This document shows positions 8,961-17,663 of a stretch of DNA of 64,000 bases, in pieces. This DNA is from Streptomyces ruber. Its GTDB lineage: Bacteria > Actinomycetota > Actinomycetes > Streptomycetales > Streptomycetaceae. The stretch is taken from contig NZ_BMQK01000011.1 of the NCBI RefSeq assembly GCF_014648075.1, positions 1 through 64,000 on the forward strand, written 5' to 3'. The notes under the pieces were generated by a model. The model saw only the letters and a program-made list of their open reading frames with translations, was not told the origin of the DNA and searched no databases. The first letter of the stretch is position 1. Each line of letters starts with the position of its first letter. A program made the position numbers and the translations under genes.

Positions 8961-10795
8961 CGGTGGGCCTCCTCCATGGCGCCGGTGCTCCCGAGGGCGG
9001 CGCCGGGCTCCTCGTCGCCGGTGCGGTCCGCGCCCGACATCAGCCAGGCGTACTCGGCGTTGGTGCGCAGCAGTTCGTGATGGGTGCCGACGGCGGCGAT
9101 GCGGCCGCCGGAGAGCAGGGCGACGCGGTCGGCGAGCAGCACCGTGGACGGGCGGTGCGCCACGATCAGGGCGGTCGTCTCCGCGAGCACCCGCCGCAGG
9201 GCGGTCTCGACCAGCGCCTCGGTGTGCACGTCCAGGGCGGACAGCGGGTCGTCCAGGACGAGGAAGCGGGGGCGGCCGACGACCGCGCGGGCCAGTGCCA
9301 GCCGCTGCCGCTGACCGCCGGACAGGCTCAGTCCCTGCTCGCCGACCTGGGTGCCGGTGCCCTCGGGCAGGTCGTGCGCGAAGCCGGCCTGGGCGACGGC
9401 CAGCGCCCGGTCCAGCTCCGCCGGGCCCGCGTCGCCGTCGGCGCCCATCAGCACGTTCTCGCCGACGCTGGCGGAGAAGAGGGTCGGCTCCTCGAAGGCG
9501 ACGGCCACCTTGGCGCGCAGCTCCGCGCGGGACATCGCCGTGATGTCCTCGCCGTCGAGCGTGATCCGGCCGGCGGTCACCTCGTGCAGCCGGGGGACGA
9601 GCGCGGTGAGCGTGGTCTTGCCGCTGCCGGTGGCGCCGACCAGGGCCATCGACTCGCCGTGGCGTATGTGCAGGTCGATGTGGTCGAGGACGTACGGCGC
9701 GTCCTCGTCGGCGTCGGGGTGGCGGAACCGTACGGCGTGGAAGCGCAGCCCGTCGTCCTCGTGGCCCGGGGCGGTGGAGGTGCCGGCCGTGACCGTCTCC
9801 GACTCCGGCTCCGCGTCCATCACCTCGAAGTAACGTTCCGTCGCGGTCGCCGCCTCCTGCGTCATCGCGAGCAGGAACCCGATGGAGTCCACGGGCCAGC
9901 GCAGGGCGAGGGCCGTGGACAGGAAGGCCACCAGCGTGCCCGCCGACAGGTCGCCGTCGGCCACCTGCACGGTGCCGACCACGAGGGCCGCGCCGATGGC
10001 GAGTTCGGGCAGTGTCGTCATCACGGCCCAGATCGACGCGAGCAGCCGCGCCTTGTGCAGTTCGGTCCCGCGCAGGGTCCGGACCATCTGCCGGAAGGCC
10101 CGCGCCTGGCTGCGGTGCCGTCCGAAGCCCTTGATGATCCGGATGCCGAGGACGTTCTCCTCGACGACCGTCGTCAGATCGCCCACCTGGTCCTGCGCGC
10201 GCCGCGCGACGAGGGCGTACCGCCGCTCGAAGACGACACAGGTGATGATCACGGGGACGGCCGGGCCCAGGATCACCAGGCCGAGCATCCAGTCCTGGAG
10301 CAGCATGATGATCACGCCCACGATGATCGTCACGCCGTTGACCAGCAGGAACGTCAGAGGGAAGGCGAGGAACAGACGCATCAGCATCAGGTCGGTGGTG
10401 GCCCGCGACAGCAGCTGTCCCGACGCCCAGCGGTCGTGGAAGGCCACCGGGACGCGCTGCAGGTGCCCGTACAGGTCCGCCCGCATCCGGGCCTCCACGC
10501 CGGCCAGCGGCCGCGCCACCAGCCACCGCCGCAGCCCGAACAGTCCCGCCTCGGCGAGTCCGAGCAGCAGCAGGTACAGCGCCCCGAGCCACACGCCCTG
10601 CGGGTCGCGCCCGGCGACCGGCCCGTCCACCAGCCATTTGAGGACGAGCGGGATCACCAGCCCGATGCAGGAGGCGAGCACCGCCACGACGGCGGCGACG
10701 AGGAGCCTGGTGCGCACCGGCCGCACGTACGGCCACAGGCGCAGCAGGATGCGAACGGTGGAGCGGTCGTCGGCGAGTGCGGGTGTCGTGGACAT
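8957..10795 (-). CDS. ABC exporter half-transporter, degenerate ATP site (first gene)
   Basis: 612 residues from ATG 10795 (a GTG immediately upstream is also possible; the ribosome site is weak). It has six transmembrane helices, then an NBD with Walker A VGATGSGKTT, a canonical LSGGQRQRLALARA signature, and Walker B LVLDDPLSALD in which Asp replaces the catalytic Glu. It is the partner of the downstream half-transporter. One composite ATP site would join this Asp-bearing Walker B with the partner's ISAGQ signature. Such asymmetry is known in heterodimeric exporters such as TM287/288 and BmrCD. Confidence 0.92.
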   Translation of the reverse strand: MSTTPALADDRSTVRILLRLWPYVRPVRTRLLVAAVVAVLASCIGLVIPLVLKWLVDGPVAGRDPQGVWLGALYLLLLGLAEAGLFGLRRWLVARPLAGVEARMRADLYGHLQRVPVAFHDRWASGQLLSRATTDLMLMRLFLAFPLTFLLVNGVTIIVGVIIMLLQDWMLGLVILGPAVPVIITCVVFERRYALVARRAQDQVGDLTTVVEENVLGIRIIKGFGRHRSQARAFRQMVRTLRGTELHKARLLASIWAVMTTLPELAIGAALVVGTVQVADGDLSAGTLVAFLSTALALRWPVDSIGFLLAMTQEAATATERYFEVMDAEPESETVTAGTSTAPGHEDDGLRFHAVRFRHPDADEDAPYVLDHIDLHIRHGESMALVGATGSGKTTLTALVPRLHEVTAGRITLDGEDITAMSRAELRAKVAVAFEEPTLFSASVGENVLMGADGDAGPAELDRALAVAQAGFAHDLPEGTGTQVGEQGLSLSGGQRQRLALARAVVGRPRFLVLDDPLSALDVHTEALVETALRRVLAETTALIVAHRPSTVLLADRVALLSGGRIAAVGTHHELLRTNAEYAWLMSGADRTGDEEPGAALGSTGAMEEAHR

Positions 10796-10862
10796 CACGG
10801 GGGAGCCTACGGACCGGCACCGGCACTGCCCACCGGGTTTTCGGTGCGGGGGCGTCGACGCG

Positions 10863-10904
10863 CCGGCCTCGGCACACCGGCCTCGGCACACCGGCCTCGA
10901 CGCG
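10863..10904. repeat. Short 14-bp tandem repeat
   Basis: CCGGCCTCGGCACA occurs at 10863-10876 and 10877-10890, with a diverged third copy to 10904. It lies in the gap between glgX and the exporter operon, both on the minus strand. Confidence 0.8.
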
Positions 10905-10910
10905 TCGGTC

Positions 10911-13172
10911 TCAACGCGCCCGCAACAGCAGCACGGTCCGTCCCGGCACGGTGACCGCCGTCCCGGCCCGGTGCACCTCCTCCGGCGCCTCCCGCTGCTC
11001 CTCGTACGAGGTGTCGACCACCACCTCGTACTCCCCGGCCCAGGGCGCCCCGGGCAGCACGAACCGCACCGGCCGCTCCCCGGCGTGCAGGACGGCCAGG
11101 AAGCTGTCGTCCAGCACCTCCTCGCCCCGCTCGTTCCGCCCGGGTATGTCGCGGCCGGAGAGGTACATGCCCACGGTGGCGGCGGGCGCGTACCAGTCCC
11201 CTTCCGTCATCTCCTCGCCCCGCGCCGTGAACCACGCCAGGTCCCGCAGCCCGTCCGCGGAGTGCGGCCGGCCGGAGAAGAACGCGCGCCGGCGCAGCAC
11301 CGGATGCGCGTGGCGCAGCGCGATCAGCCGGGCCGTCAGGTCGTACAGCGCCCGCCAGCCCGGGTCGTCGAGCAGTGACCAGTCCACCCAGCCGGTCTCG
11401 TTGTCCTGGCAGTACGCGTTGTTGTTGCCGCCCTGGGTGCGGCCCATCTCGTCGCCCGCGACCAGCATCGGCACGCCCGTCGACAGCAGCAGGGTCGTCA
11501 GCAGGTTCCGCAGCTGACGGCGCCGCAGCGCGGTGATGTGCGGGTCGTCGGTCCCGCCCTCGGCGCCGCAGTTCCAGGAGCGGTTGTCGTTCGTGCCGTC
11601 CCGGTTGCCCTCGCCGTTCGCCTCGTTGTGCTTGCGCTCGTAGGACACCAGGTCGCGCAGGGTGAAGCCGTCGTGCGCGGTGACGAAGTTGACCGACGCG
11701 TAGGGGCGCCGCCCGCCCCACGCGTACAGGTCGCTCGACCCCGACAGCCGGTACCCCATCTCCCGTACGTCCGGCAGCGCGCCGCGCCAGAAGTCCCGCA
11801 CGGTGTCGCGGTAGCGGTCGTTCCACTCCGTCCACAGCGGCGGGAAGGCGCCCACCTGGTAGCCGCCCGAGCCCACGTCCCAGGGCTCCGCGATCAGCTT
11901 CACCCGGCGCAGCACCGGGTCCTGCGCGATCACCGCGAGGAACGGGGAGAGCATGTCGACGTCGTGCATGGAACGGGCCAGCGCGGCGGCCAGGTCGAAA
12001 CGGAAGCCGTCCACGCCCATCTCCGTCACCCAGTACCGGAGCGAGTCCGTGATCAGGCGCAGCACGTGCGGCTGCACCACGTGCAGGGTGTTGCCGCAGC
12101 CCGTGTAGTCCGCGTACCGGCGGGGGTCCTCCTGGAGGCGGTAGTAGCCGCGGTTGTCGATGCCGCGCAGGGACAGCGTCGGCCCGAGCTCGCCCGCCTC
12201 CGCGGTGTGGTTGTAGACCACGTCGAGGATGACCTCGATGCCGGCCGCGTGCAGCGCCCGCACCATCCGGCGGAACTCGCCGACCTGCTGTCCGGCGGTC
12301 CCCGAGGCCGCGTACGCCGCGTGCGGGGCGAAGTAGCCGATCGAGTTGTAGCCCCAGTGGTTGCGCAGGCCCCGCCGCAGCAGGTGGTCCTCGTGGGCGA
12401 ACTGGTGCACCGGGAGCAGCTCGACGGCCGTCACGCCCAGCCGCGTCAGGTGCTCGACCGCCGCCGGGTGCGCGAGACCGGCGTACGTGCCGCGCAGCTC
12501 CTCGGGGACACCCGGGTGCAGCTTCGTGAAGCCGCGCACGTGCAGCTCGTATATCACCGAGTCGGCCCACGGCGTCTTCGGGCGCCGGTCGTCGGTCCAC
12601 TCGTCGTCGGGTGCGTCGTCGTGGACGACGACGCCCTTGGGGAGATACGGCGCCGAGTCGCGTTCGTCGCGCACCGTGTCCGCCACGTGCTGCTCGGGCC
12701 AGTCCCGCACGTGCCCGTACACCTCGGGCGGCAGGGCGAACTCCCCGTCCACCGCGCGCGCGTACGGGTCGAGGAGGAGCTTCGCCGGGTTCCAGCGGGC
12801 GCCGGTCCACGGGTCCCAGCGGCCGTGCACGCGGTAGCCGTACCGCTGCCCGGGCAGCACCCCGGGCACGAAGCCGTGCCAGATCTGGTGCGTCTGCTCG
12901 GCCAGGGGCAGCCGCCGCTCCGCGCCGTCGGCGGTGAACAGGCACAGCTCCACCGCCTGCGCACCGCCCGCCCACAGCGCGAAGTTGGTGCCCGCGACCC
13001 CGTCCGCGCTCACCCGGAACCGCGCTCCGAGCGGTGTGGGCGTGCCCGGCAGGACGGGCACCGGTGCCGCGGGGGCCGCCGTGCGCCGGCCCCCGTTCGA
13101 CGCGGCGGCCGCGGCCGCCGCCTGCCGGGCTGCCTCCTGCCGGACTGCCTCCTGCTCGGGCGGGCTCGACAT
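10911..13172 (-). CDS. glgX: Glycogen debranching enzyme GlgX
   Basis: 753 residues from ATG 13172, preceded by GCAGGAGG at good spacing. It hydrolyses alpha-1,6 branches left after phosphorylase action. The order is an Ala-rich leader (about 1-40), a CBM48-like beta-sandwich, then a GH13 barrel with nucleophile Asp393 (GFRFDLAAAL), acid/base Glu429 (LIAEPWDVG) and the third acid in VTAHDGFTL. Length is normal for isoamylase-type GlgX. It acts with GlgP; GlgE-made glucan is another likely substrate. Confidence 0.94.
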   Translation of the reverse strand: MSSPPEQEAVRQEAARQAAAAAAASNGGRRTAAPAAPVPVLPGTPTPLGARFRVSADGVAGTNFALWAGGAQAVELCLFTADGAERRLPLAEQTHQIWHGFVPGVLPGQRYGYRVHGRWDPWTGARWNPAKLLLDPYARAVDGEFALPPEVYGHVRDWPEQHVADTVRDERDSAPYLPKGVVVHDDAPDDEWTDDRRPKTPWADSVIYELHVRGFTKLHPGVPEELRGTYAGLAHPAAVEHLTRLGVTAVELLPVHQFAHEDHLLRRGLRNHWGYNSIGYFAPHAAYAASGTAGQQVGEFRRMVRALHAAGIEVILDVVYNHTAEAGELGPTLSLRGIDNRGYYRLQEDPRRYADYTGCGNTLHVVQPHVLRLITDSLRYWVTEMGVDGFRFDLAAALARSMHDVDMLSPFLAVIAQDPVLRRVKLIAEPWDVGSGGYQVGAFPPLWTEWNDRYRDTVRDFWRGALPDVREMGYRLSGSSDLYAWGGRRPYASVNFVTAHDGFTLRDLVSYERKHNEANGEGNRDGTNDNRSWNCGAEGGTDDPHITALRRRQLRNLLTTLLLSTGVPMLVAGDEMGRTQGGNNNAYCQDNETGWVDWSLLDDPGWRALYDLTARLIALRHAHPVLRRRAFFSGRPHSADGLRDLAWFTARGEEMTEGDWYAPAATVGMYLSGRDIPGRNERGEEVLDDSFLAVLHAGERPVRFVLPGAPWAGEYEVVVDTSYEEQREAPEEVHRAGTAVTVPGRTVLLLRAR

Positions 13173-13356
13173 CTGACGGCCTCCTGCGGCTCAGCGGCAG
13201 ACACGAAGGTGCGGGCACACGCGGCGGCGTAGCGGCGCGTCCCCCGCGGCTCGTGCGCGGACGCGGCCCGCCGTCGTGTCGTCCTCCCCAGTGTTCTGCC
13301 CAGGGCGTGGCTCGCACTCACGTTTCCCGGGAGCACACACCGTCGTTGGGCCGCAC

Positions 13357-14568
13357 GTGAAGCATCTGCACACGCGCGCGGGGCGCGCCGGGGCCGTGCT
13401 GGCGGCCGTACTGACATGGGCGGGACTCCTGGCCGCCGGCTGTGTGCCGGACGGGCCCGCCGGCGGGCCCGGGGACGTCATCCGTGTCACACCGCGGGAC
13501 CGCAGTGCGGGCGTCCGCGCCGACGCGCGCTTCGAGGTTCGGGTGCCGGAGGGCCGGCTGGAGTCCGTGAAGGTCGTCAAGGACCAGGACGCGCAGGAGA
13601 CCCCCGTCCCGGGCAGCCTGTCCCGCGACGGCACGGCCTGGCGGCCCGCCGGGTCCGGACGGCTGGCGCTCGCCGCCCGGTACACCGTGGACGCCGTCGC
13701 CCTCGACGCGCACGGCCGCCGCTCGGCGCGGCACACCACCTTCACGACGTACGTGCCCGACAAGCGCTTCGTCGCCTACGCCGTGCCGGAACACCGGTCC
13801 ACCGTCGGCACCGGAATGATCGTCTCCCTGGAGTTCAGCCGGGACATCACCGACCGGGCGGCCGTCGAGCGGGCCGTCCGGGTCACCGCCCGGCCCGCCG
13901 TGGACGTCCGGCCCCACTGGTTCGGCGCGAGACGCCTGGACTTCCGGCCCGAGCGCTACTGGGAACCGGGCACCCGGGTCACCGTCGGCCTGCGGCTGCG
14001 CGACGTCGAGGGCGCGCCCGGCGTGTACGGACTGCAGCACAGGACGGTCTCGTTCACCGTCGGACGCCACCAGACCAGCGTCGTCGACGCGGCGGCCCAC
14101 ACCATGCGGGTGCGCCGCGGCGACGCGCTCCTCGCCACCCTGCCCATCACGGCCGGGGCGCCGAGGACCACCACGTACAACGGGAGGATGGTGGTCACCG
14201 AGATGCTCGAGATGACCCGGATGAACGGTGCCACGGTCGGCTTCAAGCGGGCCGACGGCAAGGGCGAGTACGACATCCCGGACGTCCCGCACGCCATGCG
14301 GCTCACCGCCTCCGGCACCTTCCTGCACGGCAACTACTGGGCGCCGGACGCGTTCGGCAACACCAATGTCAGCCATGGCTGTGTCGGCCTGCTCGACGTG
14401 AAGGGGGGCAGTTCCGGCACCCCGGCGGGCTGGTTCTTCGACCGCAGCCTCGTCGGGGACGTGGTCGAAGTCGTCAACAGCAATGACAAAAAGGTCGCTC
14501 CAGACAACGGGCTCGGAGGGTGGAACATGGGATGGAAGCAGTGGAAAGCGGGCGGCGCCCTGACGTAG
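13357..14568 (+). CDS. Lipoprotein L,D-transpeptidase (first of tandem pair)
   Basis: 403 residues. The start is taken as GTG 13357 because it puts a signal peptide and a lipobox (LLAAGC) at the N-terminus; the ribosome site is weak. One or two Ig-like beta domains precede the catalytic YkuD domain, as in mycobacterial LdtMt2. The active site is HGNYW, followed by SHGCVGL with His340 and Cys342. These enzymes make 3-3 cross-links in peptidoglycan on the outer face of the membrane. Strongly similar to the next gene (for example NGATVGF and DIPDVPHAMRLT), so a tandem duplication. It is divergent from glgX. Confidence 0.92.
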   Translation: MKHLHTRAGRAGAVLAAVLTWAGLLAAGCVPDGPAGGPGDVIRVTPRDRSAGVRADARFEVRVPEGRLESVKVVKDQDAQETPVPGSLSRDGTAWRPAGSGRLALAARYTVDAVALDAHGRRSARHTTFTTYVPDKRFVAYAVPEHRSTVGTGMIVSLEFSRDITDRAAVERAVRVTARPAVDVRPHWFGARRLDFRPERYWEPGTRVTVGLRLRDVEGAPGVYGLQHRTVSFTVGRHQTSVVDAAAHTMRVRRGDALLATLPITAGAPRTTTYNGRMVVTEMLEMTRMNGATVGFKRADGKGEYDIPDVPHAMRLTASGTFLHGNYWAPDAFGNTNVSHGCVGLLDVKGGSSGTPAGWFFDRSLVGDVVEVVNSNDKKVAPDNGLGGWNMGWKQWKAGGALT

Positions 14569-14647
14569 CCCGATATAACGCCGCATCAACGGTAGGGATC
14601 AGGGGGCGGTACGTGCCGGGCCGGGCCGTGCGAGGGGAGACGCGAAC

Positions 14648-15874
14648 GTGAACGGGCGACCGATAGCGGGGGCGTCGGTTGACGCCCGGAAACCGGGGGA
14701 CCGGGCGGCACCGGCACGCGGGGGGAGGCGTCGCGGGGTCCTGGCGCTGCTGCTGGGCGTCCTGCTGCTCGCGGCGACCGCGTGCTCCGGGGACGACGAC
14801 AAGGGCGGCGACGAGACCTCCAGGGCCGTCGTGACGATAGCCCCGAAGAACGGCGCCGACGGCGTGAACACCACCGGCGCCCTGAAGATCTCCGCGGCCG
14901 AGGGCAGGCTGACCGAGGTGCGGGTACGGGACGCCGGGGGAACCGAGGTGAAGGGCCGGGTCACGGGCGAGGGCGCCGCCTGGACGCCGTCCGGTCACCT
15001 CAAGTCGGCCACCGAGTACAGCGTCCAGGCCGTGGCGGAGGACGCCGACGGCCGCCGGGCCACCGCGAGGTCCACGTTCACCACCCTCACCCCGAAGAAG
15101 ACCTTCGAGACCACCTTCACCCCCGAGGACGGTTCCACGGTCGGCGTGGGCATGCCGTTCTCGCTGCGCTTCGACAGCGCCATCAGCGATCCCGCGAAGG
15201 TGGAGAGGGCGATCACGGTACAGACCCGGCCGGCGGTCGAGGTCGCGGGCCACTGGTTCGGCGACGACCGCATCGACTTCCGCCCCGAGCGTTACTGGAA
15301 GCCCGGGACCAAGGTGACCGTCGGCCTGGACTTCGACGGCCTGGAGGGCCGGCCCGGTGTCTACGGGACGCAGACCGAGCGGGTCTCCTTCACGATAGGC
15401 CGCAGCCAGATATCCACCGTCGACGCCGGCACCAAGGAGATGGTCGTCGAGCGCGACGGCAAGGTCCTCAGGACCCTCCCCGTCACCACGGGCGCACCGG
15501 GCTACGAGACCTGGAACGGGCAGATGGTCGTCAGCGAGCGCTACAAGGTGACCCGGATGAACGGCGCCACGGTCGGCTACGCCGGCGAGTACGACATACC
15601 GGACGTCCCGCACGCCATGCGCCTGACCACCTCCGGCACCTTCATCCACGGCAACTACTGGAGCGGCGCCTTCGGCTACTACAACGCCAGTCACGGCTGC
15701 ATAGGCCTGCGCGACGTGCGGGGCGGCTACGACAGCACGACCGCGGCCGCCTGGTTCTACGACAACTCGATGATCGGCGACGTGGTGATCGTGCGGAACT
15801 CCGACGACGCGACCGTCGCCCCCGACAACGGGCTCAACGGCTGGAACATGCCGTGGGAGAAGTGGAAGGCGTGA
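14648..15874 (+). CDS. Lipoprotein L,D-transpeptidase (second of tandem pair)
   Basis: 408 residues from GTG 14648, with GAGGGGAGA upstream. A long basic n-region (GGRRRG) and hydrophobic core lead to the lipobox LAATAC. Then come an Ig-like domain and the YkuD domain with HGNYW and SHGCIGL (Cys351). It shares the Ig-plus-YkuD arrangement of its neighbour. 79 bases separate the two, with a possible TAGGGAT -10 in between, so it may be separately transcribed. Role: 3-3 cross-linking of cell-wall peptides. Confidence 0.93.
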   Translation: MNGRPIAGASVDARKPGDRAAPARGGRRRGVLALLLGVLLLAATACSGDDDKGGDETSRAVVTIAPKNGADGVNTTGALKISAAEGRLTEVRVRDAGGTEVKGRVTGEGAAWTPSGHLKSATEYSVQAVAEDADGRRATARSTFTTLTPKKTFETTFTPEDGSTVGVGMPFSLRFDSAISDPAKVERAITVQTRPAVEVAGHWFGDDRIDFRPERYWKPGTKVTVGLDFDGLEGRPGVYGTQTERVSFTIGRSQISTVDAGTKEMVVERDGKVLRTLPVTTGAPGYETWNGQMVVSERYKVTRMNGATVGYAGEYDIPDVPHAMRLTTSGTFIHGNYWSGAFGYYNASHGCIGLRDVRGGYDSTTAAAWFYDNSMIGDVVIVRNSDDATVAPDNGLNGWNMPWEKWKA

Positions 15875-15973
15875 CCGGCGCGGCTCCCGGCACGGCTCCC
15901 GGCGCGGTTCCGGTGCGCCGCTGTGACGCGACGCACCGGGGCCGTTGTCGTTAGTGACCGTTAACCTGCCCCC

Positions 15974-16741
15974 ATGACTGTGCATCTCGAAGTCGCCGAA
16001 GGCGTCGGCACCCTCCGTCTCGACCGGCCGCCGATGAACGCTCTGGACATCGCCACCCAGGACCGTCTCAGGGAACTCGCCGAGGAGGCCGCGCGCCGCG
16101 ACGACGTGCGCGCGGTCGTGCTCCACGGCGGCGAGAAGGTGTTCGCGGCCGGCGCGGACATCAAGGAGATGCGGGCCATGGACCACGCGGCGATGGTCGG
16201 GCGCTCCCGGGCGTTGCAGGACTCCTTCAGCGCCGTGGCCCGTATCCCCAAGCCGGTCGTCGCCGCCGTCAACGGGTACGCGCTGGGCGGCGGCTGCGAA
16301 CTGGCGCTGTGCGCCGACTACCGCATCGCCGCAGAGGACGCCGGACTCGGGCAGCCGGAGATCAAGCTGGGCCTGATCCCGGGCGCGGGCGGCACCCAGC
16401 GGCTGGCGCGGCTGATCGGCCCGTCGAAGGCCAAGGACCTCGTCTTCACGGGGCGCGTCGTCGGCGCCGCCGAGGCGCTCGCCCTCGGCCTGGTCGACCG
16501 GGTGGTCCCCGCCGGGGAGGTGTACGCGCAGGCCCACGCATGGGCGGCCGAGCTGGCACGGGGGCCCGCGATCGCCCTGCGCGCGGCCAAGGAGGCGATC
16601 GACGCCGGGCTGGGGACCGATCTCGAGACCGGACTCACGATCGAACGCAACCTCTTCGCGGGCCTGTTCGCCACGGAGGACCGCGAGCGCGGGATGCGCA
16701 GCTTCGTGGAGGAGGGCCCGGGCAAGGCGAAGTTCGTCTGA
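15974..16741 (+). CDS. Enoyl-CoA hydratase/isomerase (crotonase) family
   Basis: 255 residues. It carries the crotonase oxyanion loops GADIKEM and GYALGGGCELA, with both catalytic glutamates, Glu109 (GGCELAL) and Glu129 (GQPEIKLGLIPG), as in true syn-hydratases. It is predicted to hydrate 2-enoyl-CoA in the cytosol. No Shine-Dalgarno is visible. TAACCT at 15962-15967 ends 6 bases before the ATG, so the mRNA may be leaderless. Substrate chain length is unknown and no beta-oxidation partners are adjacent. Confidence 0.9.
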   Translation: MTVHLEVAEGVGTLRLDRPPMNALDIATQDRLRELAEEAARRDDVRAVVLHGGEKVFAAGADIKEMRAMDHAAMVGRSRALQDSFSAVARIPKPVVAAVNGYALGGGCELALCADYRIAAEDAGLGQPEIKLGLIPGAGGTQRLARLIGPSKAKDLVFTGRVVGAAEALALGLVDRVVPAGEVYAQAHAWAAELARGPAIALRAAKEAIDAGLGTDLETGLTIERNLFAGLFATEDRERGMRSFVEEGPGKAKFV

Positions 16742-17071
16742 GAGCACCGTCGGACTTCCGCGCGCAAGACCGTACGGGGCGGGCGGCGTCACTCTCCGGC
16801 CGGATCCCGCGGGCCCAGGATTGACGCCATGCCTTGCCCGGCTCCCCCGAAAGAGGGGTTTGGGCGAACCTTAAGCCAGCCTTAAGTCCGCAACGCGCCA
16901 TGTGCTTGCCGTTCACCGGAAGGTCCGGAATCGCCGCAGTTCACCGATGCTTTTATGGGATGTTCTCTGCCGGTGGCATATGCCGCGCCCGGTCTCCGGA
17001 ACGAGCCGTTCCGGAGGGTCCATTCCTCCGGAACGGCCCCGGACGGCGTCCTGGGCGGCCATGATGGGGGC
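16742..17071 (+). promoter_or_regulatory. Intergenic region with three mutually pairing arms
   Basis: Arm 1 CTCCGGAACG (16994-17003), arm 2 CGTTCCGGAG (17007-17016) and arm 3 CTCCGGAACG (17026-17035) are present. Arm 2 can pair with arm 1, or with arm 3 in a longer 13-bp stem (17005-17017 with 17025-17037). These are two exclusive hairpins about 35-70 bases ahead of the ATPase gene. Upstream the region also has CCTTAAG twice and GTTCACCG twice. No gene is seen. Confidence 0.6.
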
Positions 17072-17575
17072 ATGGCGGGGCTGGAGGGTATCGAACAGCC
17101 GCGGCAGCACGGACGTGCGACCGCGGCGCGCTGGTCGCCTGCGGTCGAGGACGAACAGGCGCTGAGCACCCTGGAACTGCTCGGCGACCCCACGGAGGCC
17201 GAGGTCCCGCTGCCGTCCCGGCCCGAGTCCGCGGCCGCCGCGCGACGGCTGGCCCAGGTCGTGCTGCTGCGTCAGTGGGGCCTCACGCCCAGGATGACCG
17301 AGGACGCGGTCCTCCTCGTCTCCGAGCTCGTCGGCAACGCCGTCCGGCACACCGGCGCCCGCGTCTTCGGCCTCCGCATGCGCCACCGCCGCGGCTGGAT
17401 CCGCGTCGAGATCCGCGACCCCTCGCGGGGCCTGCCCTGCCTGATGCCGGTCCAGGAGACGGACGTCAGCGGCCGCGGCCTCTTCCTCGTCGACAAGCTC
17501 TCCGACCGCTGGGGCGTCGACCTGCTGCCGCGCGGCAAGACGACCTGGTTCGAGATGCGCGTGGCGGACCGCTGA
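17072..17575 (+). CDS. RsbW/SpoIIAB-type ATP-binding regulator
   Basis: 167 residues from ATG 17072 (the ribosome site is poor, and an in-frame upstream extension is possible). It is a single HATPase domain of the anti-sigma-factor kinase type. The N-box is SELVGNAVRHTG, the G1 region is IRDPSRGLP, and the G2 region is GRGLFLVDKLSDRWGV. Proteins of this size in streptomycetes usually bind or phosphorylate anti-anti-sigma factors, or act alone in development. No sigma factor or STAS protein is adjacent, so its partner is unknown. Confidence 0.88.
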   Translation: MAGLEGIEQPRQHGRATAARWSPAVEDEQALSTLELLGDPTEAEVPLPSRPESAAAARRLAQVVLLRQWGLTPRMTEDAVLLVSELVGNAVRHTGARVFGLRMRHRRGWIRVEIRDPSRGLPCLMPVQETDVSGRGLFLVDKLSDRWGVDLLPRGKTTWFEMRVADR

Positions 17576-17663
17576 GCACTCCGGGCGCCCGGAGCGCCGT
17601 ACGGCGGGACCGGTGCGCCATATGCCGGAGCAGCGGTCGCACCACCGCACATGACGGCCTTGG

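Noticed and set aside
7071..10889. Single 1272-residue frame through both exporter genes
   Set aside because: The upstream part reads out of frame as Arg/Pro-rich nonsense. Two normal half-transporters with an ATGA overlap explain the region.
16911..16945. GTTCACC direct repeats as a PHO box
   Set aside because: The two copies start 28 bases apart, not the 11 bases of the streptomycete PHO box, and the flanks do not match.
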